From NCBI RefSeq assembly GCF_004785685.1, contig NZ_SRPF01000004.1, forward strand, positions 1-64,000: DNA of 64,000 nucleotides, in the 5' to 3' direction. Below the pieces are notes generated by a model. That model saw nothing but the letters and a program-made list of their open reading frames with translations. It searched no databases and was not told the origin of the DNA. Both the position numbers and the translations under genes were made by a program. Shown one piece after another: positions 24,032-33,204 of this stretch; the stretch's first letter is position 1; each line of letters opens with the position of its first letter. The stretch comes from Marinobacter confluentis. GTDB taxonomy: Bacteria; Pseudomonadota; Gammaproteobacteria; Pseudomonadales; Oleiphilaceae.

Positions 24032-24821
24032 AGTGGATTTTCTCTCCGGTATCCAGGTTCATCATTGTCAGCTTTCCGCCCCATACGCAGCCGGTGTCCA
24101 GGCCAATGTAGCGCTCGCTTTCGGTTTCGCCCTCAAGGGCGGCCCAATGGCCAAACACTACCCGCACATCATCAGGGCGCTGAAAGCGGAACCAGGGTCC
24201 AAAACCTTCTGGTGCGTCTTCGGCGGATTCTTTGGCGGCAAATTCCAGGGTGCCGTCCTCGGCAATAAAACGCATACGGGTGAAGTAATTGGTGATCACC
24301 CGCAAGCGGTCCATGCCCTGCAGTCCGTCATTCCAGCCGGCGGGCTGGTTGCCGTACATGCCCGCAAAATATTCTTCTGCCCCAGGGCCACGAATCGCCG
24401 CCTCGACCTCACCCGCGTAACCCATGGCCTGGTCCACACCCCAGATATGCGGCAGGCCGGCGTGCACCATGACAAAATTTCTGGCCGGGTCATGCACCAT
24501 CAGGTTCTGATGACAAAGCCAGTTGAGCAGGTGCTCGTGGTCCGGCGCATCCAGTATGTCGCTCAGGGTGTCCTTGTTCTTGAGTGCGTGCCCGCCACGG
24601 GCAACGGCCAGGAGGTGCAGGTCATGATTACCCAGAACCACCACTGCAGACGTCCCCAGGCTTTCGATATAACGCAGGGATTGCAGCGATGAAGGCCCCC
24701 GGTTTATCAGATCACCCGCCACCCAGAGCCGGTCCCGGGACGGCGAAAAGTCCACCTTGGCCAGCACTTCCCGCAAACGTTCATAACAGCCCTGAATGTC
24801 GCCGATGGCGTAGTCAGTCAT
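24018..24821 (-). CDS. apaH: Symmetrical bis(5'-nucleosyl)-tetraphosphatase ApaH
   Basis: The 267-aa metallophosphoesterase shows GDIQGCYERL, GDLINRGPSSL and GNHDLHLLAV. It hydrolyses Ap4A to two ADP and also removes Np4 caps of RNA. It starts inside the rsmA 3' end (8-bp overlap). The usual apaG between rsmA and apaH is absent. Confidence 0.95.
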   Translation of the reverse strand: MTDYAIGDIQGCYERLREVLAKVDFSPSRDRLWVAGDLINRGPSSLQSLRYIESLGTSAVVVLGNHDLHLLAVARGGHALKNKDTLSDILDAPDHEHLLNWLCHQNLMVHDPARNFVMVHAGLPHIWGVDQAMGYAGEVEAAIRGPGAEEYFAGMYGNQPAGWNDGLQGMDRLRVITNYFTRMRFIAEDGTLEFAAKESAEDAPEGFGPWFRFQRPDDVRVVFGHWAALEGETESERYIGLDTGCVWGGKLTMMNLDTGEKIHCDCS

Positions 24822-25665
24822 TACTTACCTCGTCAGTGCCCGGCTGGATCAGCATCGAGCCAGTTTCCGCCGGAACATCCGCCAGCAGATCGGCAATAGC
24901 CACATAGTCCGCCAGACCCAGATTCTCGGGTCGCAATCCGTCGTCTATACCGACGCGATTGAGCTGCTCAACGGTTACCATGCCAGCCAGGCCTTTACGC
25001 AGGGTCTTGCGCCGCGCACTGAACGCGGTGCGAACCACGGACTGAAGCAGCTTGAAGTCTTTTGCCGGGTGCGGCAGGGTTTCGTGGGGCACCATCCGCA
25101 CAATCGCCGAGTCCACTTTTGGCGCTGGCTTGAATGCGCCCGGACCTACTTCAAACAACGGCTGCACTTTGCAGAAGTACTGCGCCATGATGCCCAGCCG
25201 GCCGTAGTTGTTGTCGCCCGGCACCGCCGCCAGCCGCTGAACCACTTCCTTCTGCAGCATGAAGTGCATGTCTTCCACTACGCCAGAGTGCGCCAGCAGG
25301 TGGAAAATAAGCGGTGTGGAAATATTGTAGGGCAGGTTACCGATGATGCGGATTCGCCTGCCATCTTCCACCAGCTGACCAAAGTCAAACTTCAGGGCGT
25401 CCGCTTCGTGAATGCGGAACTCCGGATAATTGAAAAATTTTGTTCGCAGTACCGGAATAAGGTCACGGTCCAGTTCCACAACCTGGAGGCGACCGTTCAC
25501 GGCCAGCATTTCTTCAGTCAATGCCCCCAGACCGGGGCCAATTTCCACCAGGGCATCATCGGGTTTCGGGTTGATGGCGCGAACGATGCGCTCAATCACG
25601 CCCTGGTCGTGGAGAAAATTCTGGCCGAATCGTTTTCTGGCCTTATGCCCGGGTTTATTGCTCAC
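24814..25665 (-). CDS. rsmA: 16S rRNA dimethyladenosine transferase RsmA (KsgA)
   Basis: The 283-aa SAM methyltransferase has RFGQNFLHD, the SAM motif EIGPGLGALTEEML, and NLPYNIST. It dimethylates the two adjacent adenines in helix 45 of 16S rRNA. The start is GTG 25665, overlapping the pdxA stop. The C-terminus is slightly extended (ETGSMLIQPG). Confidence 0.95.
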   Translation of the reverse strand: MSNKPGHKARKRFGQNFLHDQGVIERIVRAINPKPDDALVEIGPGLGALTEEMLAVNGRLQVVELDRDLIPVLRTKFFNYPEFRIHEADALKFDFGQLVEDGRRIRIIGNLPYNISTPLIFHLLAHSGVVEDMHFMLQKEVVQRLAAVPGDNNYGRLGIMAQYFCKVQPLFEVGPGAFKPAPKVDSAIVRMVPHETLPHPAKDFKLLQSVVRTAFSARRKTLRKGLAGMVTVEQLNRVGIDDGLRPENLGLADYVAIADLLADVPAETGSMLIQPGTDEVSND

Positions 25666-26696
25666 ACGTTACTCGCTTTGTTGCCACTGGCCAGTTTCTG
25701 GCCACCCATCCTTTTCTGGCAAAGCGCCATGCGCTCACCCACCTGCACCGCCTGCCGCAGGCTGCCCATATCGGCGCGGCCGGTACCCGCCAGGTCCAGC
25801 GCAGTGCCATGATCCACGGAGGTACGAACGATCGGCAGGCCCAGGGTGATGTTCACCGCGCGACCAAAACCCTGGAACTTCAATACCGGCAGTCCCTGGT
25901 CGTGATACATCGCCAGCGCCGCATCGGCATTGTCGAGCCAATGAGGTGTAAACAGGGTGTCCGCAGGCAGCGGGCCGGTCAGAGTCATACCCTCCTGGCG
26001 CAGTGCCTCCAGGGTGGGCTCGATCACGTCCAGCTCTTCGCGGCCCAGGTGTCCGCCCTCCCCGGCGTGGGGGTTAAGGCCCGCCACCAGAATCCGGGGC
26101 TGTTCCAGCCCGAAATACGTTTTCAGATCCTGGTTCAGAATCCGTGCTACCTGGGTCAGACGGGCCGGTGTAATGGCAGCCGGCACCTCACTCAACGGCA
26201 GGTGAGTGGTCACCAGTGCCACCCTGAGTTCATCGGTGGCAAGCATCATCACCACCCGCTCGACGCCGCACATGGCCTGCAGAAACTCGGTGTGGCCGCT
26301 GAACTCAATGCCGGCGTTGTTGATCACGCCCTTGTGCACCGGTGCCGTCACCATGCCATCGAACAGGCCGTTCAGGCAGCCCCGGGTCGCGACCGACAGG
26401 GTATCCAGCACATAGGCACTGTTGGCGGTGTTCAGCTGGCCGGCGGCAGTGGTGGCCAGGCCCTCAACGTGGAGGACCGAAAGCGTACCGGGCGCGCGGG
26501 CGGCAACCGAGCCTGGCGCCCAGTCTTCCAGAACAATCCCCAGGCCAAGGTCACGGTTGCGTTCTTCCAGCAGCGGCTTGCTGGCAATCACCACCAGGCC
26601 TGCAGAGCGTTCCTCAGCGGCAAGCTGAAGGCACAGCTCCGGGCCAATACCGGCGGGTTCGCCGGCGGTAAGCGCCAGGGTTACGGTGTCTGTCAT
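25662..26696 (-). CDS. pdxA: 4-hydroxythreonine-4-phosphate dehydrogenase PdxA
   Basis: The 344-aa enzyme of vitamin B6 synthesis has TAGEPAGIGPEL, HKGVINNAGIEFSGHTEFL, LNPHAGEGGHLG and MYHDQGLPVLK with metal-binding His residues, and the ending TSVDHGTALDLAGTG. It sits between surA and rsmA with 4-bp overlaps on both sides, so expression is coupled. ATG 26696 overlaps the surA stop. Confidence 0.96.
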   Translation of the reverse strand: MTDTVTLALTAGEPAGIGPELCLQLAAEERSAGLVVIASKPLLEERNRDLGLGIVLEDWAPGSVAARAPGTLSVLHVEGLATTAAGQLNTANSAYVLDTLSVATRGCLNGLFDGMVTAPVHKGVINNAGIEFSGHTEFLQAMCGVERVVMMLATDELRVALVTTHLPLSEVPAAITPARLTQVARILNQDLKTYFGLEQPRILVAGLNPHAGEGGHLGREELDVIEPTLEALRQEGMTLTGPLPADTLFTPHWLDNADAALAMYHDQGLPVLKFQGFGRAVNITLGLPIVRTSVDHGTALDLAGTGRADMGSLRQAVQVGERMALCQKRMGGQKLASGNKASNV

Positions 26697-28009
26697 GAGG
26701 TACTGGCGTCGTCGTTCTTGAATTCGATAAAGGCCTCGTCGCGGATTTCCCGCAGCCAGTTCTGCAGCTCAAGATCAAACTTGCGGCGATAGATGGCCTG
26801 GCGGGCCTCATCCCTTTTCACGGCGCCACTGATATCCTGCTGCCGACGGTCCTGCACCTGCAGGATGTGCCAGCCAAACTGCGACCGGAAGGGGCCTTGG
26901 AGTTCGCCCACTTCGGCGTTCATCATGGCTTCTTCGAACTGCGGCACCATCTGGCCCGGCCCGACCCAGCCGAGATTGCCACCGTCAGAGCCGGACACCG
27001 GGTCGTCGGATTCCTCACGCGCCAGTTCAGCAAAGGATGCGCCGTTCTCTAGCTGTTGATACAAATCGCGGATTTTCGCCTCGGCGGCCGCGTCTGTGGT
27101 GGTTTCATCGGGGCGGACCAGAATATGGCGCACCTTTGACTGTTCCACGACCTGGGCTTCGCTGCCACCACGCTTGTCCAGCACGGTAATCAGGTGGAAA
27201 CCACTGCTGTTCTGCAGCACCGGTGAAACCTCGCCCACTGCAAGCTTGGGCACCACGTCAGCCACCAGGGAAGGCAACCGGCTTTCGGAGCGCCAGCCCA
27301 TGCTGCCGCCTTCAAGGGCATTGCTGGCATCGGATTCCGCCACGGCAACAGAGCGGAAATCCCGGCCGTCGATGATCTCGGCCCGCAGGGCTTCGATCTG
27401 GGCCCGGGCTGCCTCAAGTTCGTCCTCGTCGTTAGGGTCATTCACCTGAATCAGGATGTGCGCCAGCTCGTATTCGGCGTTGGTGCGGCTCTGTCCCTGT
27501 GTCGCCTCCAGATAGTTGTCCACCTCCCGATCAGTTACCCGGACGCGATTACCCACCTGGCGCTGCTGCACCCGGCCGGTCAGCATCTCGCTGCGGATCT
27601 GTTGGCGGGCTTCCTGATAGGTCACTCCTTCCTGTGCCAGCTGTTCTTCAAACTGGGCCAGGGTCATGTTGTTACGGCTGGCAATGGACGAAAGCGTTTC
27701 ATTCAGCTCGTTATCACTGATTCGCATGCCGGCGCGCTCGGCCATCTGCAACTGGATGGATTCGGTAATCAGCTGCTCCAGTACCCGCTCTTCCAGCACC
27801 GAACGCGGCGGCAGGCTGGTGCCCTGGGACCGCAGACGGCCAACGATGGTGTTGATCCTGGCGTCGAGTTCCGACTGCAGGATCACTGATTCGTTGACCA
27901 CCGCCACCACCTGATCCAGCAGTTTGCGCTCTGCCTGAGCCGTGCCAGACATCATCACAACCATCAGCAACACGATGGTTTTTGCCCAATGGCGAAGGTT
28001 CGCCCTCAT
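26693..28009 (-). CDS. surA: Periplasmic chaperone / peptidyl-prolyl isomerase SurA
   Basis: The 438-aa precursor has a signal peptide (MRANLRHWAKTIVLLMVVMM..AQA), a SurA N-domain (VVAVVNESVILQSELDARI), two parvulin domains (ELAHILIQV.. and KVRHILVRPDE..) and a C-terminal helix. It chaperones outer-membrane proteins, LptD being a known client. ATG 28009 with GAGGTGATT upstream is preferred over GTG 28015. It follows lptD by 61 bp. Confidence 0.96.
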   Translation of the reverse strand: MRANLRHWAKTIVLLMVVMMSGTAQAERKLLDQVVAVVNESVILQSELDARINTIVGRLRSQGTSLPPRSVLEERVLEQLITESIQLQMAERAGMRISDNELNETLSSIASRNNMTLAQFEEQLAQEGVTYQEARQQIRSEMLTGRVQQRQVGNRVRVTDREVDNYLEATQGQSRTNAEYELAHILIQVNDPNDEDELEAARAQIEALRAEIIDGRDFRSVAVAESDASNALEGGSMGWRSESRLPSLVADVVPKLAVGEVSPVLQNSSGFHLITVLDKRGGSEAQVVEQSKVRHILVRPDETTTDAAAEAKIRDLYQQLENGASFAELAREESDDPVSGSDGGNLGWVGPGQMVPQFEEAMMNAEVGELQGPFRSQFGWHILQVQDRRQQDISGAVKRDEARQAIYRRKFDLELQNWLREIRDEAFIEFKNDDASTS

Positions 28010-28070
28010 AATCACCTCTGTATGGAAAAACGGCGGGCTTCAGTGCCACGCCAGAAAACTGCAACGGGCC

Positions 28071-30512
28071 TCAGCGCTCACCAAAACGGCGCCGTTCCCG
28101 CTCGTCAAAACCGATGATGGCCTCGGAAATCTGCCTTGAAGAACCGCCACTGCCACCCAGGCCTTTCAGCTCAATCTGGAAAAGTACCCGGCTCTGCAGC
28201 TCTTCCTCGTCGGTCAGATAATTCTGGTGGACCAGTTGCACACTCCAGCAACAGTTATTGTATTCCAATCCTGCCAGTGACCCCACGGTACGGTCGAGTT
28301 CTGAATCAAAAGCCCAGCGGCCGATCAGACTAACACGGTCTGAGACAGGCACAACGCCACCAATATCCGACTGCTCGAATTCATTTCTGCGATAGGTGTG
28401 GCCCACGCTGGCCAGATACCGGTAATCCTCCGAATGAAACACCAGCTGGCTTCGGCCTTCCTGGGTCTTGCTGGTTCGTGGTTCCCAGAGGCCGGATGTA
28501 CGCATTTCCAGACCTTCCACTGGCCGCAGAACCATCTCGCCGGCCAGCGGCGAATCACTGCTGTCCGCCGCGCCCTCGCCATCCAGAGTGACTTCCCGGT
28601 CATCAAAGTACTGCACCTGGCCCAGGCTGAACCGGGCCCGCTCCCGGCCTGTGAGCAGATCATTGAATCGGCTGGTTAGCGCCACCGTCAGCTGGTTGGT
28701 GTCGCCCACCCGGTCGCCGCCCGAGAAACGGTTGGGACGGAACAGTTCGCTGAAGCTGAACGGGCGCAGGGCGGTGTCGAAATCCGGAATCATTGACTGA
28801 TCAGCGTCGGCATCGGCCCAGGCGTAGTAGAGCCGGGGTTCCAGGGTCTGGTTATAGGGCACATCAAACAGGCTGGACTTGCGGTCAAAGTAAAGGCCGG
28901 AATCCCATTCTGCCACGGGCACGGTGCGGTCAATTCTTGGGTCGCCCAGGCCGTAATCGTCCAGCTCGTAACGGGTGTAATCCACGCCGACAGAGGGCCG
29001 CACATAGCCCCAGAGCGCGCGCAACGGCAGGGCAATTTCGGGGATGGCCCGCAGGCGCTGGCCGTTGGCCTGGTCCAGGCCGGTCAGGTCGTCGTTGTCG
29101 CGATAGAAAAAGGTGTATTGACTGTCCAGACCCAGGGTCAGCGGGCCCAGGTCAGTCTCGCCACTGTAAAGTACGTTAGGCAACTGGGAGTAGGGGCGGT
29201 CGGCATCGGCAATGAAATCGCTGATGGTCTGGTAGCCACTCAGGTAGGCTTCCAGCATCTGATGATCGTCCCGGTAACGAACCCCGCCCCGGCGCAGCAG
29301 GTGCGTATCCTGGCTGATGCTGAGGCTGCGGTTCAGGTCGCTGAGGTAATCGTTGTCGCTGACCGCGGAATAGTCGCCGTAACCGGTCCAGTTCCGGTTA
29401 AACCGGGCCTCTGTGGTGAAATCCAGGCCCCAGCGTTCGCCGTCCTCCCCGGGCACTTCGTCGGCGTATTCCCGGTCGTTTCCGGCGTAGCCCAACTGGA
29501 GGTCAGACTGGCCAAAATCACTCAGGTAACGCCCTTCCACCTCGGTAAACAGGCCCCGACCACTGATGAACTGCGGTGTTAATGTGGCGTCGTAATCCGG
29601 GGCCAGGTTGAAGTAATAAGGCACCGCCAGAAAGCCACCGTTGCCGGCATTGGATGACCCAAAGGCCGGGTACAGGAAGCCTGATTTACGGCGATCATCA
29701 ATAGGAAAGCTGGCGTAGGGCCAGTAGAACACCGGTATATCCTTTATCTGTAGGCGGACATGCTTTGCGGTACCCACACCTTCAGCCTGATCCAGTTCAA
29801 TTTCCGAGGCCACGATAGACCAGTCATTCTGCCCCGGTGCGCAGGTGGTTAACTGGCCCTGACCGATCTGCACCCGATTGTCCGATGTTCGCGCAAGCTG
29901 GGCTGCAGAGCCGCGCATTTCCGGCCCGTGAAGCAGAAACGTTGCCATGCGGATATCCAGGTAACCGGTATCGGCGCTGTAGTCTGCACGTTCACCGGTA
30001 AGCAGAAACCCGTCGCCCCGGCTGGTCAGCGGCCCCTGGATAGAGACCCGGCCCGAGGCCTGATCATAGCGCGCTTCATCGCCGGTAACCGCAAAGGGCC
30101 CCTGCTGGATACGGACATCCCCGCGCAGGTAGAGCTCTGAATCCATTTCATACCGGGCGCTAAGGCCACTGGCGCTCAACGGCAGGTCGCCGGGTTGCCC
30201 GGACTCACTGGCCGCGCCCACCACTGACGCCGGCTGCAGGTAACCCCCCTGGCAGAAGGATGGCAGGTTCCGGGCGGCTTCCACCGGCAATTCGGCCCGG
30301 GGGCGCCAGTCCATTTCTGCCGCTGTGGGCGGGTCCTCTGCTTGCGCCACCGGCACCATCAACAGCCAGGCGCTTCCAGCCAGCACGGCCCGCCGCCCGG
30401 CAACAACCGCCGAGCGCGCTGAATGGGGCCGCCGGACGGGGGTTTGCGGGATGTGCAGCTTCCTTGAGCGGGCTGGCACGATAGGGGGATCCTGTACTGA
30501 GTGGGCGGTCAA
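28071..30512 (-). CDS. lptD: LPS-assembly protein LptD
   Basis: The 813-aa outer-membrane protein has an N-terminal OstA-like domain (DVRIQQGPFAVTGDEARYDQ) and a large beta-barrel with the four conserved cysteines (FCQGG, TTCAPG, NNCCW) that form the inter-domain disulfides. With LptE it inserts LPS in the outer leaflet. The start is uncertain: the frame begins at TTG 30512, and no ATG precedes the Arg-rich signal region RRAVLAGSAWLLMVPVAQA; GTG about 11 codons in is an alternative. Divergent from amgK. Confidence 0.95.
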   Translation of the reverse strand: MTAHSVQDPPIVPARSRKLHIPQTPVRRPHSARSAVVAGRRAVLAGSAWLLMVPVAQAEDPPTAAEMDWRPRAELPVEAARNLPSFCQGGYLQPASVVGAASESGQPGDLPLSASGLSARYEMDSELYLRGDVRIQQGPFAVTGDEARYDQASGRVSIQGPLTSRGDGFLLTGERADYSADTGYLDIRMATFLLHGPEMRGSAAQLARTSDNRVQIGQGQLTTCAPGQNDWSIVASEIELDQAEGVGTAKHVRLQIKDIPVFYWPYASFPIDDRRKSGFLYPAFGSSNAGNGGFLAVPYYFNLAPDYDATLTPQFISGRGLFTEVEGRYLSDFGQSDLQLGYAGNDREYADEVPGEDGERWGLDFTTEARFNRNWTGYGDYSAVSDNDYLSDLNRSLSISQDTHLLRRGGVRYRDDHQMLEAYLSGYQTISDFIADADRPYSQLPNVLYSGETDLGPLTLGLDSQYTFFYRDNDDLTGLDQANGQRLRAIPEIALPLRALWGYVRPSVGVDYTRYELDDYGLGDPRIDRTVPVAEWDSGLYFDRKSSLFDVPYNQTLEPRLYYAWADADADQSMIPDFDTALRPFSFSELFRPNRFSGGDRVGDTNQLTVALTSRFNDLLTGRERARFSLGQVQYFDDREVTLDGEGAADSSDSPLAGEMVLRPVEGLEMRTSGLWEPRTSKTQEGRSQLVFHSEDYRYLASVGHTYRRNEFEQSDIGGVVPVSDRVSLIGRWAFDSELDRTVGSLAGLEYNNCCWSVQLVHQNYLTDEEELQSRVLFQIELKGLGGSGGSSRQISEAIIGFDERERRRFGER

Positions 30513-30718
30513 CCATGAGTGCTTAACAGCGGCCTAGTTTACACGGCGACCATGGCCTTGTTAACGGAAACAGGCGGCGAGGGCCAGGCCGGAGAAAACC
30601 GATTTACCCTCTGCCTCCAGATCTGCTAACTTCAAGACCTTGCTTCTGGCCGATCTCGCCCACTGCAATGGCGTTGATCGTGGCTTTTTTCGTTTACTTC
30701 AGGGATTTTCCAGGCTCC

Positions 30719-31774
30719 ATGGACAACCGTTTGCAGATCCTGACTCGATGGGTAAGACAGTTTCCGGGCTTTGAAAATGCCGACCCGCAACCGGTTTCCG
30801 GTGACGCCAGTTTCCGCCGCTATTTCCGGGTATCCGGCCGGCCGGATCAACAGCAACCGGCGCAACCTTTTATTGTCATGGATGCACCGCCAGCGCACGA
30901 AGACTGCCGGCCGTTTGTGCGGATTGCCCGCCACTGGCATAACCAGGGCATCGCGGTACCCCGGATCATTCAGGAAGATCTGGAACAGGGGCTGCTACTG
31001 CTGGAAGATTTTGGCGACACACTGATGCTGGGTGCGCTGACCGAGTCTACCGCCGACACCCTATACCACGCCGCGCTGGACGAACTGGTATTGATACAAC
31101 AGGCCACCCCACCCCCGGATCAACCCCTGCCACCCTACGACGCCGAACTGCTGGACCGGGAAATGGCGCTGTTTCCGGACTGGCTGCTTACCGAAAAACT
31201 GGGCCTGACCCTGGACAACAGCGAGCGGGCGCTGCTGGACACCACTTTTGCTTTCCTTCGGGAAAGCGCGCTGGCCCAGCCAACGGTTACCGTTCACCGG
31301 GACTACCATTCCCGCAACCTGCTGGTGCGTCCCGGCGACACGCTGCCTGAAATCCGACGCCCCGGCGTGATTGATTTTCAGGACGCGGTCTGCGGGCCCG
31401 TCACCTACGACCTGGTCTCGCTGCTGAAAGACTGCTACATCAACTGGCCGACGGCCCGCATTGACCAGTGGGAAGAACGCTTCCGCAGACAGACGTTGGC
31501 GGCAGGGCTGCATAATGCCGACCACGACACCTTTCACCAGTGGTTCGAACTGATGGGCATGCAACGCCACCTCAAAGCAGCGGGTATTTTTGCGCGGCTG
31601 GACATTCGCGATGGCAAGCCGGGCTACCTGGGCGATATTCCCCGCACCGTCTGCTACCTGGTGCGGGCCAGTGGCCGCCAGCCGGCGCTGAGACATTGCC
31701 ACGAATGGCTGACCGACCGCGTGCTGCCCGCCATTGAGGCCACCATCGGTTCCGTTGAGACCCACCAGCCGTGA
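30719..31774 (+). CDS. amgK: Anomeric N-acetylmuramate/N-acetylglucosamine kinase AmgK
   Basis: The 351-aa phosphotransferase of the APH fold shows SGDASFRRYFRV, VMDAPP, LLLEDFGDTL, VTVHRDYHSRNLLV (catalytic Asp) and GVIDFQDAVCGPVTYDL. It phosphorylates C1 of MurNAc in peptidoglycan recycling. Start ATG 30719 fits the family; the frame extends to 30668. GTG of murU overlaps its stop, and the pair matches the Pseudomonas lptD-amgK-murU neighbourhood. Confidence 0.92.
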   Translation: MDNRLQILTRWVRQFPGFENADPQPVSGDASFRRYFRVSGRPDQQQPAQPFIVMDAPPAHEDCRPFVRIARHWHNQGIAVPRIIQEDLEQGLLLLEDFGDTLMLGALTESTADTLYHAALDELVLIQQATPPPDQPLPPYDAELLDREMALFPDWLLTEKLGLTLDNSERALLDTTFAFLRESALAQPTVTVHRDYHSRNLLVRPGDTLPEIRRPGVIDFQDAVCGPVTYDLVSLLKDCYINWPTARIDQWEERFRRQTLAAGLHNADHDTFHQWFELMGMQRHLKAAGIFARLDIRDGKPGYLGDIPRTVCYLVRASGRQPALRHCHEWLTDRVLPAIEATIGSVETHQP

Positions 31775-32451
31775 AAGCCATGATCCTTGCCGCTGGCAAA
31801 GGCGAGCGCATGCGCCCCCTGACGCTTACCACCCCCAAGCCATTGCTGACCGCCGGTGGCAAGCCGCTGATTGTGCATCACCTGGAAAATCTGAAGCGGG
31901 CCGGGTACCGGGACATCGTGATCAACCATGCCTGGCTGGGCGAGCAGATTGAACAGGCCCTGGGCAGTGGAGAGGCATTCGGTCTGTCCATTCGCTACTC
32001 ACCGGAAGGCGAACCCCTGGAAACCGCCGGTGGCATTCAACGGGCGCTTCCGTTACTGACGGATCAGGACGAGGACTGGTTTCTGGTGATCAATGGGGAT
32101 ATCTGGTGCGATCTGGACCTCACATTCCTGACACCACCGCAGGACGCCGACGCCCTGCTGGTTCTGACGGACAACCCGCCGCACAACCCAAAGGGGGATT
32201 TCAGCCTGCAAGACGATGGCTCGATTCGCACTACAGATGGCCAGCGGCAGACCTTTACCGGAATCAGCCTGCTTCATCGCAGGCTGTTTGAAAACCTTCC
32301 TCCGGGAACGATGAAGCTGGCACCGATTCTTCACGAGGCCATCGCCGAGCACCGGGTTAAGGCGCTCAGCCATACCGGCCAGTGGATGGATATTGGAACG
32401 CCAGAACGCCTGCAGCAACTGGACACCCTGCTCGCGGGAGGCAGCGCCTGA
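31771..32451 (+). CDS. murU: N-acetylmuramate alpha-1-phosphate uridylyltransferase MurU
   Basis: The 226-aa nucleotidyltransferase starts with MKAMILAAGKGERMRPLT and contains TTPKPLLTAGGKPLI, PLETAGGIQRALPLL and INGDIWCDLD. It converts MurNAc-1-phosphate to UDP-MurNAc, feeding recycled sugar to precursor synthesis and bypassing de novo MurA/MurB. Start is GTG 31771, in a 4-bp overlap with amgK; ATG at codon 4 is possible. Confidence 0.92.
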   Translation: MKAMILAAGKGERMRPLTLTTPKPLLTAGGKPLIVHHLENLKRAGYRDIVINHAWLGEQIEQALGSGEAFGLSIRYSPEGEPLETAGGIQRALPLLTDQDEDWFLVINGDIWCDLDLTFLTPPQDADALLVLTDNPPHNPKGDFSLQDDGSIRTTDGQRQTFTGISLLHRRLFENLPPGTMKLAPILHEAIAEHRVKALSHTGQWMDIGTPERLQQLDTLLAGGSA

Positions 32452-32454
32452 ATC

Positions 32455-33204
32455 ATGGCAGCAAACACCCGGGATAAAGCCCTGCCCGCGCGCATGGACG
32501 CCGAGCTCACCAGCCTGTTGAGTGAGCTTTCCGCCTGCGGCCACCAGGCCAGCGAGTTGATGGTTCGCACCCACCTGCCGGGCTGGTGTCGCCGCAGCCT
32601 GTTCTTCTTTCTGGGCTACATCGCAAAATCCAGCGGCCGGGTGACTGAAAAGGATATCGGATTCGCCGAGACGCTTATGCGCGCCCTGCGCCTGTCTCAG
32701 CGCCAGCGCCGCAAGGCCATCAAACAGTTCCAGCGCGGCAAGGGCGTCGACACCATACCCCGCAGCAGAGCCCTGCGCCTGCGGATTTCACACCGTTTAT
32801 GGCCATCGCCGTCATTACGGGTGGCTATCTGCCTTTGTCACGCTGCCCAGCTGTTTGGCAGACCCGACAAACATCGCCGTTATCGATGCGAGGACGCCGT
32901 TGTCCAGATGGGCCTGCCAGTGGCCATCAGCGATGACGTGCTTGAGAGCTATGCCAGCAAGATCTGGATCACCGAACCCGAGGCCCAGCCAAAGCCCACC
33001 ACCTACGAGCAGGCGCTTCAGGTATTGGGGGTGACTCGCAGAGATTCCCGAACCGACATCAAGCGCGCCTACCGCAAACGGGTGTCGGAATGCCACCCGG
33101 ACAAGCTGGCGCAGCAGAATCTGAGCCCGGCTGAATTATCCCGTGCCAAAGACCGGTTGCTGAAATACCAGCAGGCCTGGGAACTGATTGACCGCCGCCA
33201 CTAG
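32455..33204 (+). CDS. djlA: DjlA-like co-chaperone (TerB-like domain plus J domain)
   Basis: The 249-aa protein has an N-terminal TerB-like helical region (FFLGYIAKSSGRVTEKDIGFAETLM) and a C-terminal J domain (QALQVLGVTRRDSRTDIKRAY) with HPD in SECHPDKL. The N-terminal membrane helix of Escherichia coli DjlA is not evident, as in some relatives. It follows murU by 3 bp and its stop overlaps the convergent DUF3530 gene. Confidence 0.85.
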   Translation: MAANTRDKALPARMDAELTSLLSELSACGHQASELMVRTHLPGWCRRSLFFFLGYIAKSSGRVTEKDIGFAETLMRALRLSQRQRRKAIKQFQRGKGVDTIPRSRALRLRISHRLWPSPSLRVAICLCHAAQLFGRPDKHRRYRCEDAVVQMGLPVAISDDVLESYASKIWITEPEAQPKPTTYEQALQVLGVTRRDSRTDIKRAYRKRVSECHPDKLAQQNLSPAELSRAKDRLLKYQQAWELIDRRH

